This document shows positions 12,501 to 27,500 of a stretch of DNA of 64,000 bases, in pieces (within the stretch, counting starts at the first letter, position 1; each line of letters starts with the position of its first letter). This DNA is from Emydura subglobosa (taxonomy: Eukaryota > Chordata > Testudines > Chelidae). A program made the translations under genes and the position numbers. The DNA is taken from positions 6,714,997 to 6,778,996 of the forward strand of contig ML680086.1 of assembly GCA_007922225.1 (NCBI GenBank), in the 5' to 3' direction. Under the pieces are notes generated by a model that saw only the letters and a program-made list of their open reading frames with translations, was not told the DNA's origin and searched no databases.

Positions 12501-15500
12501 ATATCCCCTTTACCTCCCTTTACACTCTCGGACATGAGGCCATTGTGAGTTCTCAGCAGATCTGGCTATCTCTGTGGGGTTGGGTCTCAGATCAGCTGTT
12601 GTTGAGTCACACGGGCTCTGAGATATCCCAGATCAGAAGTGGGGTATCAGATTGAGCGATGCTGTGCACAGCCTGGAGTCAGGCAGGCAGTCTGCTGAGA
12701 CTGTGGTGTTTGGGGAATGTTAGCAAAGGACATGGGAAAGACAGATGGGAAGGGAGGCACTAGGAGTGTGAGGGACCCAGTCAGCAGGGCCGAAGTGAGT
12801 GTCGGGGTGGTTGAGATTAGCTAGAGGCAAGTGTCCCCATACAGAGGAAGGACTGGGAATCAGGTTAACATGGGAAGGAGAGGAGACCTGGGTGGGAGGA
12901 ACAAGAAATGGGGAGGGACTAGTGGAAAAGATCTCAAAGGTCTGGGTAAACATCCAGATCTCATTCTCTGAATGCTGCCTTCTAAATTTCTTCTATTGCC
13001 AGCTCCTTGCTGGCAGGGGACTGCCTGCCCACAGTGGTGATCAGTGCTGTTTCTCCTGCTGTACCGCGCCAGCACATCTCTGCTTTGGTTAGGAGTCTGG
13101 AAGAAACCGAGGCAGATTTCAGTGCTGTGTGTATGGTCCTTGCAGGCTGACCTCACAAACACAGATTGCTCAGTCAGACAGAGCTCTGAAGGAGCGACAG
13201 CTCAGATACACGGTCGGTCAACGTGACTCAGACCGTGCACATGGCTTCAGCCAACAACATCCATGGAAACTGAACATCGTCATCAATCTCCTGTAGAAAA
13301 TGGGAGGCATAGAGACAAATCACCAATCAGTGTCTTTCCTTGGCTAGCGTCAATCAGTTAGGGAGAGGCCCGACCCACTTGTGAAACCACAGAGGGTGAA
13401 TCTCAATTATAGGACCTTTCTCTCTCCCTCCGCCCCAACGCAGCAGTATCTGCATAGCCGCTATATGGCAAAGGAACTAGGGGTAGCTGTTGGCCCTTTC
13501 CTGCAGAGGGCGCCATCACAGAGAAGGCCCAAACCAGGCTTCTGCCCTTGCCGAAAGGAGGGGACCAAATATGAGTTTTCCTTTAAGAATTGGGACTGCC
13601 TTTAATGGCGTGGGTGTCTGGCATGCAAACCTCTTAAACTTGCAAGGGCTGGCAGCCCCTGGCGTGAGATTGTGTTAGACTGAGGGCTTAGTGATGTCAG
13701 CTTGTCGTTACTGTTGTGCAGAATTATATTTCACTGTAAAATAAACCCACATGGCTTAAACGGGAATGTAATTACAGCCATAGTCAGCACACAAGTCATG
13801 CTGTGCGGCGAGCTCTGAGGAACCTTGCCTAAGAGTTAACTGAGCCACTCTTGAAGGTGAAGAGCTGTGGCAAAAAGGTCAAAAAGGAAATAACCTTAGT
13901 CCCGTTCATTGGTTTAAGTGTTTAGAAAGATTCATAACTGTTCTGAATGCATTTAGTGCCAGCTTCCCTGGATATTTTGATATTGATATTCAGTTCATGT
14001 TCTGTTTAATACAGTGGTGCAGTATAGCTCTCTGCATACAGTAATCGCTGCAAGAAAGCAATAATCATTGTTGTGGGGGGGAGAGGTGATGGAGAGCAAG
14101 CGTTTTAAAGGGTGAGTTTCCTATTTTAATCAATGTGGAAATGAAATCATTTAGAGGCAGAGATATTTCCTTTGCCAGTATATGCCTTAGAAGCTTGCCT
14201 GGTGCTTCAGATAAGTAAATAAGTATTTGCAGTTAGATAAACTTAGTATTTGCAGTATCCGAGTAAATATAGGGAGGTACAAGGGGATATTGCAGATGGG
14301 GACCCATCCTGCTCCAGCAAGAGTCTACACACACTGCATCATTCCAGCTGACCTTCCTACTAGCGTTTAGTTTTATTGGTAAGGCAAATCACAAGCCAGC
14401 GTTGCCTAGTGGATAGAGCTCTGGACTGTGCTCAGGAGACCTGGGTTCTAGTCCTAGCTCTGCCATTGGCCTGCTGGGCAACTCAGGCAAATCACCTCCC
14501 TTTGTCTCAGTTTCTCCATCTGTAAAATGGGGTTAATAATACTGTCCTTTGTTGTAAAGTGCTCTAAGATCTACTGATGAAAAGCTCTGGCTAAGAGCTA
14601 GATGTTAGTATTACTATATTATTAAGAAAACATAGACTTCAGCCCAGTTTTCTCCCCGAGCATAGCTGCTGCTAGGTTCTCTGCATGACCTCATCTTTCC
14701 CAATCTAGTTCCCTCTGCCCCAGAGATCCCCTGTAACTCCATTTATATCTTGATTGGCGCTAACAAGATCCATCTACCAGTGGGAGTTGGCAGTAATTTA
14801 TCTGACTCTTTATGCAAAGCTCTAGCACTCCTGTACAGGGCCCTAGCCAGTGTGGTCCTGTTACATGCAGATATTGTGACAAGATCGTCTGTTTATCTCA
14901 TGTAAGCTTCCCATGCCTTTAAGAACCACCATTGTTCTTCTGCAGTTACTGAGGGTGTGGACATGAGTAATCTGTGAGCGTGTGTTTATGGGTTTGATAT
15001 TCACCATTTAAAGTCAATAGCAAAACGCCAATCAACAGTGCAGGGTCCTCCGTGTGTGTGTCTGTGTGTATATCAGGGCCTTTTCCCTTCCAGCCCAGCT
15101 TCTCCTCCTTGGTCCTGCACCAAAGTACTAAGCCTTAGTTTATTGCATCACAGTCAGTTACCATGGAAGATAATGTGAGTCCCAAATCCAGTATCCCGAT
15201 TGATCTGCAAAGCCGAGGATGTGATGGGCCGCAGGAGAACAAAGCCATTGTATAAACACACGCACTGTAGCTTTTGTAATAGGCAAACAGGGTAACAGCC
15301 GCCGTTAAAGACATCTGAAAAGTGAATGTACGGTAGGGGCAGTTTGACTCTGATAGATTTCTAAGTTCTGCCTGGCCTAAAAGCCTCTCACTAAGTCTGT
15401 CTAGAGCAACTCACTGGATCTTGGACTGAACTGACAATAGGCAGTGACCTAAGGTAGCTAATTTAGCAGCTGAGGGCAGTGGAGCACTAGCAGGGCTTGT

Positions 15501-18500
15501 GAAGGGTTTATGTGCAGCAGTGGGTTTGGGGAGGGGTAGTGGAGGTTCGAGGTTATGACAAAACTGGAGTGAGTCTGAGGCATGAGTTGTTAGCGCCATG
15601 TTTCTTTCTGCAGCAGCAGCTGTTCAGCTCAACCCTGAGAAGCACTGAGAACCCCCAGTTGGTGGAACAGAATAACAATCTTTTCCAGGGAACAAAATGT
15701 ACTGAAGTTACTGCTATAATACCCTGCACTTTACAGGGAGCTGATGTGGGCAGTTAAATGGGGGGAGATTTTCTTATTTTCAGTTACTCCAAAGGTCAGC
15801 TGTCTGCAAAAGAGCAACTCTGTGTTGAGAAAGTCAGGTTAGGCAGTCCTCCCTCTTCTATGGCAGGGAAAAACTGGTAGTTACAAGACAGAGTCCCCGT
15901 CACGAAAAACCCTGCTTGCCCAAGCCAAAACATATCCCATGTATTCATCTTGGTTCCAGAATGAGGCCATTATTGTGTTGTACTTTATGAATCCATGTCA
16001 GGATTGCAGGAATGCACAAGATTAAGAAGTCAGCATTTTACAACGCCTTTCTTTTTTTATTAGAAAAGAAAGTGATTCTATCACCAGTCTCTCTGAGTCT
16101 AAAAAAGAACTGCAGGCAGGCAGCAGTTCTGAGAAGTTTGCCTCCCTTGTGCTTCTGTCTCTTCCATGTCCACTGCTGAGTATTGGATGCGGTTTTTTCT
16201 GCTTTGGGTATTACAGTAGTCTGCTGGCTTGAGGGGGGTGGACAGGAGGAGAAACAAAGGAAAGGAAGGTGTTACCTCTGCACCTTTGTGTGTGGCGCCT
16301 GCGTAGGAGACGAGAATTGGCATGGAAGGATTTTAACAGGAGGGATTTAGTGACATGCTGAGAGCAGAGGGTGATGGTGCCAGTCTGAGGGAGCTGGGTG
16401 TATTAGTGGGGAAGAGAATACAATGAGAAGAGAGAGAATATGGGAAACCAAAATGACTTTTCCTGCAAGATTTTAGGTAAGAAAACAGTGTGGGACGCAC
16501 AATAATGCCAGTGGACCCAGTGTGAGTCATGTGGAAATTGTGCAGTGTTTAAACCTGTGTCTTAGCTTGCTGTTCTTATTACTTTCTTATTAATTATTTG
16601 TATTACTATGGCACCTAGGATCCCAAGTCATGAACGGGACCAATTTGTGCCAGACGCTGTACAAATACAGAACAACTCTGAGCACGACCCTTGGGGTTGC
16701 AAGAGGTGGAGGGAGAGTGCACGTGAGGAAATAGGCAAAAGTTCATGATCATGTTTCCTTCGTTTAAAGAATCCTTTTTCACATGACACCTGTTCTGTTT
16801 TCTTGCAGAGCTCTGCTGATCAGGGTGAGACGAAAAGTGCCCAAACCAACCAACCTTCAAAAATGATACCACCAAAACAGCCCATGTATACAATGCCCCC
16901 ACAGGCCTCATCGCCTTATCCTGGCTTAGGCTCATTCCTGTCCCCATCAGATCTTCAGAGTTACCGGGGACATCCTCACCCCAGCCTCTCCAGAACCCTC
17001 AGTTCGAAACCCATGTTACCCAGCATCAGTGCCTCGCCACCTCCTTCCTTTCAAATCAGCCCTCCTCTCCATCAGCAGCTGTCTTTGCATCACGCACAGA
17101 GCTCCATCCTCAATCAGTCACTCAGCATGCAGCAGGTCCCACAGCAATCCATCTTGTCTCCTTCCATGGCACTACAGGTACAGCCCCCAATGAACTCTTC
17201 ACCTCCAGGGCAGCAGGTGAGTGGCCTGGATCCTGAATACCAGTCTAAAAGAAAACATTTCTTTAAAGCAAGATGGGTTGTGTGACAGAGACTGTACTCT
17301 CTGCTTAAGTTTACCTGTGGAACCTATTACCAATTGTCAGGTCATGACAATGCTAATCAGACACTTAGGCAAAGATGTCACTCTAAAAGAGCGTTCCATT
17401 GTTGACTCCCTTAGCCATGAGACTCTCCTGCAGATGGTCACTGGCTCTGTTACCTCCCAGATCTGTTATTGGACTATCTGTCTGATGTTTTAGGGTGGGA
17501 GTTTGAAAAGGGAGTAAGTCCTGTTGACTTTCATTGTACGTCTCCTTGATCTACCATTTGCACCCCCATGTGCAATGTCAACATACCCTTAGACATCCTT
17601 AGCAATCAAGGACAGACCAGGTAGAAGCTCTTGTAAGACAAGCTGCCTTCTAGTTGTCAATTGGGCTTCAGGTACGTTTAGCTAGGTGGAGTGGAGTTTT
17701 CTGAACATTGGAGACAATGCCCTGGATAATCAGGCAAAGAAAGACAGCACTAAAATAAAGGATGAAAGCTCGTGGGATAACAACAAAGATGAATGTAGGA
17801 TTTTTTCAAAGATGAGCATATAGAAAAATAGCTTAATGGAATGTGACTGATTTTCCAGTGACTTCCCAGCAATGGGAAAAATTACCCAGATCATTTGTTT
17901 GATAAAAGATTTGAAAGGATGAAAAATGGGCTTAGCTTGAATTGCATGGCAGTAAAGTAGTTCCTGTAGAACTATATTGTAAATATTATCTGTTCAGCTG
18001 CAGGCTGCCTAGCTTAAGATGAACAAACCATTCTTTGCAATGTCCAAACTCACCCTGCTAGCCCGTATTTAGAGGGGCCAGTTAAGGGTTTCAGGTAGGG
18101 GTTCTCCCCTTCACAACTGATATGAAGAAAACAAAGCAGGAGGAGAGACAGCTTTTGGATGAATAGGCAATGGAACAAAGTACTTCATTTGCCCTAAAGG
18201 GAATGTTCTGGCATTGGCTAAGGATGAATGGGATAGATCTTTTCTATCTCTAATTTCTAGGATTCTTTGATTCTCCCATATAACTAGAGCTGGGTGAACT
18301 GTTCATGGTGACAGACATAACGAATTTCACAGCTGTCAGATAACTTCTTTGATTAATCTTTTACCCCATTATTCTCCCAGCCAAAGGACCTGACTGAATA
18401 ATTTGTTGTATCATTTATTTATTTACAGTGATTTTTGACCTTTTTTCATTTGTGGACCCCTAAAAAGTTTCAAATGGAGGTGCAGACCTCCTTGGAAATC

Positions 18501-21500
18501 TTAGACATAGTCCACGGACCACAGGTTGAAAACCACTCTCTGTGATGATAACCTTTCACAGACCCTTTAGACATAATCTGCAGACCCTCAGGGGTCCACG
18601 GGCCACAGGCTGAAAACCACTGATTTATTAGATAGATGTTTTTTCTTCCATGAGTCTGCCCATCCTATTCAGGTCCAAATTTGAGAAAACATCAATTGAT
18701 AACCTTGGCATATAGAGTAGTGAAAAAAAGTATAATGTGAAATGGACCTTGGTAGCAAAATTCTCCCTCAGGCTATTGAAAGACATCACATCCAAGAGAG
18801 CAATATCCTACAATATAATTTAGTTTTCTACATACTCCAGAGATCCCAAATGCTCCTTACAGAGCAATAATTTAAATATTGGCCTGGTGTGGTGCTGTGT
18901 AAGCAAAGGTGGCCACCGTATAGAGTAAGCAAGAGCTGTCATCCAGTGTTGGGGATAAGAGACAACCATATGGTGATCATTTAAAATGGGCTGTTAGGCA
19001 AGACTGAACAGTTTTTTTAAAGATTAATTCCACATATTTTGCTAGCAAATTTAATACCAACTGTGAATGTTTCGGAAGAAGCCATGTTCTCAGTCAAGTA
19101 ACTGCCTGCATTCCTTTGTTAATATCTGTTCGGTAACCTTTGATAATTCGGTCACCCAGGCACAAATAGTATCATGATGGGTTTTCAGATAACATGGACT
19201 CCCACAGTCCCTGTTAAATTGCTAGCCATGACAGCTGATGGAGAGAACGTTAGTTGTGTGGATTTTTTTTACCTTGTTACTGTACATTAGGACGGACTAA
19301 TGTATTATTGCAGAGAGCCGCACTTGAAGTGGGAAAATGGCTTTGATTGCCAGAATGCTGATGCAAAGGCTTTCATCATCTTGCATACTCTGCAGCTGTT
19401 TACCAAAGCTCTCCGTAGAAGAGAGACCCTTAAAAACATGGGAGAGAAACAGAGAGGTGATGTAAAGGTTGCTATTTTGAGTCCTTGTATCAAGGATCAT
19501 TGTGAAATGGTTCCACTATGGCCCTTATTCAGTTCTTAAATACATGCTCAGATCCCTTTGATTTCAGTGAGATTACGCACATGCTTAAATTCTTGGCTCA
19601 GCACGGCTTCGCCCATACTCTCTGGGTAACACATTTGGACATGTTTACAGCAAACATTAACCAGAACCTCTGCTTATCTAACTATTTGTACGTGTATAAC
19701 TTTTTCTTCCCTTCTTTTATTGTCTCCCTTCACAGGACTTTTCACATATTTCGTCTGAGTTTCAAAACAGTGTTGGACCCCGGTCACCTGGTGCATCAAA
19801 CCCCCCAGGAAACACTGACTGGGACAATGATTACTCCAGCAGAGAGTGTGGAATTAACCACTGCAGGCCAGTAGACAATACAGTGTACTACTAACATGTT
19901 TGGAGAGCTGTCTGAGCTGCGTTCTTATGATCAGACACATGGTAGTTTATAACTTCCAGAATGGAAAATGTAAAAGAAACCAAAACGCCATGTTCCAAAA
20001 ACATTTTCATTAATTTAACATTAGTGTGATCCTTTTCTTTATTTAGTCTGGATTTCTGGGAAAGTGAACTTTCTTGTCCCCAAAACAATTGCTTGAATCT
20101 GAGGACTAAAATGATGAAAGGGTAACTCGGCAAAGACTCCAATTAGCTTTGGCTGACTTTCATTCCTGAATTGTGGAAGCACTTTTTGCAGTGTTTCCAA
20201 CAGTCTCTGAGCAAAGTTGTAATAGTCACTTTTTGACCAAAAAAGAAAAAGGGGGGAGGGGAGAAGGTGGTACAGATCTTCAGCTGTGTAAATTGTTAGA
20301 GCTGTGCCAATTTACATAAGGTGCAGATATGCCCCAGAATATCCAGCAAGTTGTTCTGCTAATTAAGATAAATGAAGCTGTGCAATTGTCCGTTCTGCAC
20401 AGGCTACTGTAAACCATGCTATATGAGCAGGCAGTTTAAAAATTTACAAGTTTATTGAATATAAAAAAAATTGTTTTAAAAAGAAAACGATTGAATCTTG
20501 TGATTCTCTTGTATAAGTAAATGCACAGTAAAGGCACATTTACAGTTAGAAGGGCTGGCCTGCCTGACCCATCCCTGTTATGTGCATTGGACAGTTCTTT
20601 TCTCATCCCTACCAGTATGGGTCTCATACATTGAAGTAAAGAATCCGGCTTGACAAGTTATGACTTTCTAAGTTTTGAAAATGGAAAAGAATTTTCCAAG
20701 TATTAGCAAGCATGGCCTCACTCTGGCATGGGCTGGTTAATCCAGAGGAGCAGCTTCTTGCAACCAGAGAGAGATTGATTTGCTGCCCCCAACCTTGAAA
20801 AACAGGGGTTTTCTCTTGATTGGACAGCATCTGTTTTGTGTATGTGTTTGGAGGGGGGGGAGGGGGGGAGGAGTATGCAGTGCCTAATCCTAAAAGTTGC
20901 TTGACTTCAGAGGGAGCTGTGATATCGCAGTACTCTGTGTGCAGACAATCGACTTGTCTTTTCAGCTTCCAAAATATTGGCCTCCACCACTTAAGCTAAA
21001 GAACTCCCCTAGCTAACAGTAGTAGTAGGTGCCTTATCTTTTCCGTTGGGCTGAGTGCTAGAGGACACCGTGCCTTACTCCCTAATACATGCAAAGTACT
21101 TTACAGTAGGTCCTCCACATACCTCAGGAGAAGGCCTGTAAATTCTGCAGGGCTGACGAAAGCTTTTTCCTGTTGTGGCTTGATGAGAATTATGATATTG
21201 ACAATGCCAGTGGAAAGTTCAATGACATTCAAACTCCAAGGGGAGAATAAAGTAAAATTCTGGACGCGTCTTAGTTCTTGAAGATGAGAGTGCCTGGGTG
21301 TGTTAAACGCACTCCAGCTTTTGCTGTATCCACTTCTCATGGCACCAAAGTGCAGTAATAAGGAGTTGCATCTGATTCTATTTACCCTGTGAGATGTGGA
21401 TGCTGCCCACTCTGAAAGTATGAAAGAGGAAGTATGGTTGTGTTCTGAGTGTTTGTTTGATTTGACTGAACTGTAGTGCTGGACTGGAATATAGTGCTTT

Positions 21501-24500
21501 CACTATAGATAATAGCAAGCTTACAGATATTTCAGAAATAAAGCGCTCCTCTGTGCCAGCAATGCAATTACGAACCCTTGGTTCAGCACAGATAGCACAT
21601 GCATTGTATTTCTTTGGGGAAAGTACGTAATCTGCTGAACCTGTAGGATGCTTTAGACTTCTGTCTACTTGACACAGTTCAGTTACATGGATTCTTGCAG
21701 ACTTTTCAGGGAAACTTTGAGGAGTCCTCCTTACTATCTGTATAGACAACCTGAACGAAGTGAACTGCCTCCCAGATCCTGGTACGGTACTTTTGGATAT
21801 TTAGGCCAAAATGTTAAGATGTAGTTGCCTAAAATCAGGCATCTACATCTATGGTTTGGTGCCTAAATAAGATATTCCTGATTTTCAGAGGTGCTGAGCA
21901 CCCACAGCTCCTATAGCAGTCACACTGGCCCAAATTTTCAAAGGTAGCTTCAAATTTTGGGCACCTCAGATTTGACTAATGATTAGTCATTTTAGAAAAC
22001 CTTGGACAAGGTCTCTGAAGTTGGGGCACTCAAATCTGAGACACTCATGTGCTCTGAGTATCTTGTGCAGGCTCCTTTGGGGTGGCTGAAGTTGGACTTC
22101 AAAAATTGAGATACCCAAAATCACTAGTCACTTCTCAAAATGTGTGTTGTTATTTATCTGTATTTCAGAGCAACACAGAAGCCTTGGTCATGGGCCAGAG
22201 CTCCATTGTGCAATACAGGCACAAACCAATAAGGCCATCCTACCCAAGAAAGCTTACAGCCTAAAAAAAGGACATCATTTCCAGAGGCGCTGAGCACCTG
22301 GAAATCCTATTGGCTTGAGCTGCAGTAGTAGGTCCTCAGCAATTGTGAAAATCAGGTGCAAAGTGTCTCAGTTTGGGCACCAGAAATTAAGATATGCAAA
22401 ATCAGTAGCCAATTTTGAAAATGTGGGTCCTAGATACCAAAGATACATTTTGGCCTGAAGGAGCAGCACTGGGTGCCAAAGCATATCAGCATTTACATTC
22501 CGGCACTTGAGATGGTGATTCAGGGCAGGAAGGGTTCCACAGCCTGGCCTGCGAAGACAGTCTGAGCAGCATTCAGAGAACAACTGGCTCTCACTGCTGG
22601 TCCTTCGGGCATCTAAGTAGCATGCAGCTCTCCAGGGCTGGCCCTTGTTCTCTAGGGAAGCCAGATGGAAGTGAGGTCTCTCTCTCATGCTATTTATGAG
22701 ACCTCAGGAGAGAAATAAGTGATACTCAGTGTGAACATCAGCGTTCAGGGCAGTCCTCAACAGCCTCTTTCAAGCACTTAGTGCAGCACATCAGTGAATT
22801 TGTTTTATAAATATCATGTACATTTATCTCTAGTGAAAGGTGCTGGATTTTCCGGCCTGGACATAAGTCACACACACACTTCCCCCACCTGGGAATCAGA
22901 CTCCATGCAGAAAGCTCTCTGGGAATTGGGTGGGCATAGAAGTTCCCCTTTGTGTGCCCCTCCATGCATCCTAATATAGGTAGCTTGCTAAAACACACAC
23001 TATACAGAACACTCGGGTGCTATGGTAGCTGCATGAAGCACCAATGTAATTGGCCGGTATGAGCTGTGTGTTGCTAAAACAAGCTCTTTAATATCCTGAC
23101 AAAAAGCTGTATTGTATGCACAGGGCCCCATGTGATTCATGATCAAAGTTTATGCATTTCATGCCTTTGTCACAGTGAAAATATCAAATTTCACGGGTTT
23201 ATCTCAGATTCCTGGAAGAATTCTATTAAAACCACGCAGATTATGCAGAGAACACCAAAAAATAATTACAACAGATTATAACAATGAACTGAACTGAGTA
23301 TGGGTCTGTCGGTGGACTGTCTCTCCATTCTTTCCACTCGTACAGACAGGGCTCAGTACTGAAAAAAACACAGTCCCCATCAAGCGAAGAACAAGGTTCT
23401 CAGTACTAGCCCAGTTTCCAAAGCTACATTGTTGCATTTCAGAGCTAAATTCTCATTTCGTTGCAAGCATAGTTTGTCAGTGATTGCATCCGCACTAATG
23501 AATTTGCACCTCTTGCACTTACGAAAGCCTGGTATTTGCTATCAAGATGCATGCTTTTCAGGGTCTATAGTGCATACACATTTTTGCAGGAGGATTCATT
23601 CATTCATTAGCTTTGAATGCTTAGCCTTAGATGTCTCAATGAGACTAAAACACTATCTATGTAGGCATTTGTATGGCCCCATTGCTTTGGTATCTGAATG
23701 TCTCCATAGCATCTCCAACAAACTTCACAATAATTTGCAGATCACATTAAATATTAAACAGGACTGCACCTGACCATTGTCCTCTCCCATCATTTCCACT
23801 ATTAGCTGTGGACTGTTGACCACATGAATAAACAGATTTTGTACCAACTGAGTTCAGGCAATGCATGCTTTGTTATAAAGGAAATTCACATCTCATTGGG
23901 TTTGATCAGATAGTCTCTAGATCATGTAATTCCCATTTCAACCTCAAAATTTTGCTCAATTTAACTGCAATTAAAACAGCAATCTAGGGAGAAAAAACAG
24001 CAATGAGCTAGTGAGTCTGAATGTTTTCCATGGTGATGTGGCTCACAACATGCTCAGATTCCCATTAGCTAGGGTTGAACCAACCTCCCTAAAGCAACAG
24101 GCAATCCCATCTTGCTTTCCAGATTAGTATTTTGTATGCTTCATGTTTGATCCATACATTTGCTTCGTTTCTATATATTTGTAGTCATCTTGGTCATTCT
24201 CTTGGTCAATATTGTATTGTTTTCCTGAGTCTGTTGTTCAGACATCTTTTAAATGAGTAACGAGATTGTGCTTCCCTCAGGAGATTATTCCACATCTACT
24301 AATTCCTTGGTGTTAGGAAGCATTTCCTGATAATTCATCTGAAATTTTCTTTAGTTCAATTTCATCCAATTACTGCTAATTTTATCCCACTAAATGATTA
24401 CACTGCTCCATTTATACCCTTCATATGCTGGTATATATGGTCACACACCCCTTCACTTATCACTCAGCCCAGGTGTGTGTTTAAATATTTCTTAATCAAT

Positions 24501-27500
24501 CAGTCCCCCCAAACCCTTAATTACTGTGTTGTTTTTATGGAACTCCACCCAATTTTTTAACATCTTTCTGGTCCTGAGTTGCCCAGAACTGTAAGTAATA
24601 ATGTAGGTATAATCTCCCTATTTCTGTCAAAAGAGTGACCATCATTTACCTGTGATTTGTTGCAATCTAGAATTGTAAAATTGCATAGCTTTCTCTTTCC
24701 CAGTTGTATCACAAGCTACTGACTCTCGTTGTCTCTTCTCTGTCACCCCTTCACCTCTTTCACCATCACTGTTTCTCAAATACCCAGTAAATACCTGGGT
24801 TTTGGATCACTTTTCTTTAAGTATATGAGCTGGCCTTTTTTCAGGTTGAAGCTCATTTTGTGATTACCTGCCAATCTTTCTAATCTTTCCAGGCCTCTTT
24901 GCATGTTTTCTCTGCCCTCATTGATGGTTGCTCTCGATATAACATCATCTGCAGATTTCATTTATGTTTAGCTCCCCCATCTAGATTTCTGTAGATAGCA
25001 CTGAATTGGACACCTCCTTATGATTTAAGGCATTATAATTCCCCATCCTAAAGCCACTTTTCCATCTGACATTAGTCATTTACAAGATTGCACAAGGCAC
25101 TATATTAAATGCTATACTAACATCCAAATTGAGGCCATCTATTGCATTGCCTTCCTCTGCTAATTTGATAAAAAGAAATAAAATATCCCAATTGCTCTGG
25201 CATGGTGTTTTCGTTATAAACCCATGCTGGTTATTGCTTAAAGTAGCTGCTGTTGTCCTGGTCAGTGGTGATCAATCTTGAAAAGCTGAAGAATTAATTG
25301 GTCATCAGTTGGAGTCCCAGAGAGATGTAAGAAGAATCGCTGCAGGAAGTTGGGTGGTTGTCATGTTCCTGTTGTGAGAGTGCACTCTTATGACTCCACA
25401 GCATCATGTACTGAAGGAACATTAAGATGCAAACATTGCAAAACAGCATCTCGTCTCTGTGGCTTGGGTGTATTTGTGACTCTGCAACACCATTCAGCAA
25501 ATTTTCTCCCCTCTTCCCACTCTTCCTGGGCTTAGAAGGAGAGAGAGAGGTATGATCTCCTCTTCATCCCTCTGTACCTGGGAAAGATTCTCCGCTCGCA
25601 CTTTCTTTCTGGAGCCCGCTGCACACTCCCCACTGCCTGACTGGTGTGAGAAGCCCTTCTGGAATCAGAGCTCAGCTTGGTCTCATGCATAGCAAGAGGC
25701 TGTGATCAGATCCAGTCACTTGTGTCACCCCTAAATTCTGTATAAAACTCCAGAGCCACATGGAGAGTATTGGTGCTCAGGGTTTTCTTTTAGTATTTGC
25801 ACCATGATATCAGTAGGGATTGATGTTACCAGATGGTTATTACAAATGCTGGTGGACATTCCCTTGTAAAGATGCTATCACATTTGTTCTTTTCCAGTTA
25901 GGTGGTATCTGCCTGGCTCTTAGTTTCTCAAAGATATGGTCAGTTGTCCAGTCCTTATGACCCTCAGAACTAATTATTGTGATTTGCTATTCTTTGGCCC
26001 CATTTCCCCATCGTTCTTCAGGCACCTTAACCAAGCTGAATAATTTCTTGGGGATGCATATCAACCAGGCCTGCAGATTTGTGTAGACTCAGTTTGTCCA
26101 AATGAAGAGAAGCTCACTAATTCATACTAATGATTGGGAGAGCCATTCCAGATGGCCGAATTTTCCAAATCAGCAACTGAGTGAACAAGCTCCGTATAAA
26201 AGCAAAGATAAAACATCACCGATAGGCTTAATTTGAATTCAGTTATTTATAGGAATACATTGTCATATGCTAGGAAATGTTCTGTAATGTGTTTTGTAAA
26301 ATTAATTAAGTTTTGGTACCAGAAAGCCTCACTTCTGCTCGTGGGTATTAAATCTTTTCTAGTGCAGGAGGGAAAGACTGTACAGTTTAAGTGCAAATTA
26401 TAAAACATGCAGATTAGCAAAATGTGGTCTTCCCATTGCCATCGCTTTATCAACAGCTGTGTCCACCAGGCCTTTAGTACTTCATTGCCTGTGTTCCTTT
26501 TTCTCTGTTATTCTAGTTAATAATTATACACATAAAAATCTTCCAAAGTTGTATCATTTTTCTCATCACCTTTTAAAGCCAGACTTTTATGGGGCTAAAT
26601 TTGTTGGAGCAGATTTGTGTATTATAAAAGCTATAAAAGAGCCTTCCAGAGTTCATGCCTTCACTTTTGGCAACCCTAAATTCCTCACTGGCATGACATA
26701 ACCCACTAGAGCTGGGAATGCCTCTTGTTTGGCTGTCTCCATTCTGTTGCTCATGGCTAATATGTTCCCAGCCGGTCAAAAGTAGGGTCACCTGCAATCC
26801 ACTGCTAATGGCAGGTTAAACATTCAATTACCATAAGAAAGTGACCTCATTTTGGCTGAAAAGCCATTTGGCAGCAGCCGTACTGTGGGTTCCACGCTGG
26901 GAAACTGCATGGTATTATGTTGTGAATTCCTCTTGTGAAGTGTTACTGTTGGATAAGGGAGAGCGACAAGGAGCCTGATCTAATAAGCACTGTGTGCACG
27001 AGACTCCCATTGATTTTGGTGGGATCCCCACGTTTAGAGAGCTTGCAGTGTCAGGCTCATAGGGTGTGTCTACATTGCACACTAAGCCCGGGCTCTGACT
27101 CAGGTTGAGCTCAAGCCCCGCTTCTGTACACACAGATCAGTCTCACTCTGGTCAGCCAGCACTCAGGACCGCTAAGGGGGTGGGTCAATGCCCAAGTCCT
27201 CCAGTGACTCAAGTCTAAGCTCTGTGTGGACGCAGCTCAAGCTGCAGACCTGAGTTGGAAGGTCTGCGTAGAGCAGTATGGCTCCATTAGCATGGCTGTG
27301 AGACCCAAGTTTAGAAATTTTAAACCCAGATTTACAATACAGTGTGAACGCTTAAGCACAGGCTTGGAAACACTGAGTCCAACAGTCCTGGGATTAGTGT
27401 GCAGTGTAGACATAGCCATGCAGAGCAAAGGAGCTCTAGATAACAGTCTCTCTGGCATAAGTGGCTATAAAATACTCCGAAGTTGTTTCAAGGCTTGAGG

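Larger units (their letters stand above)
9512..16808 (+). other. TOX2: TOX2 intron
   Basis: A GT-AG intron, donor GTAACA at 9512 and acceptor TCTTGCAG ending at 16808. It contains a MITE scrap near 10134-10200, a CT-rich stretch around 11200-11330 with a C10 run, a CTCF-like motif at 13500, a full SINE at 14397-14625 and a SINE fragment at 16575-16705. I see no further exon. Confidence 0.9.
17217..19735 (+). other. TOX2: TOX2 intron
   Basis: GT-AG intron with donor GTGAGT and acceptor CCCTTCACAG. It contains a small hAT-type element at 18426-18622 and a decayed palindromic repeat at about 19508-19625. No other feature is evident. Confidence 0.92.

Noticed and set aside
19844..19847. GT donor at 19846 as the true end of the third coding exon
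   Set aside because: It keeps phase but would delete ECGINHC, which matches the ECGISTC segment of mammalian TOX2 just before the last junction; the GC donor preserves it.
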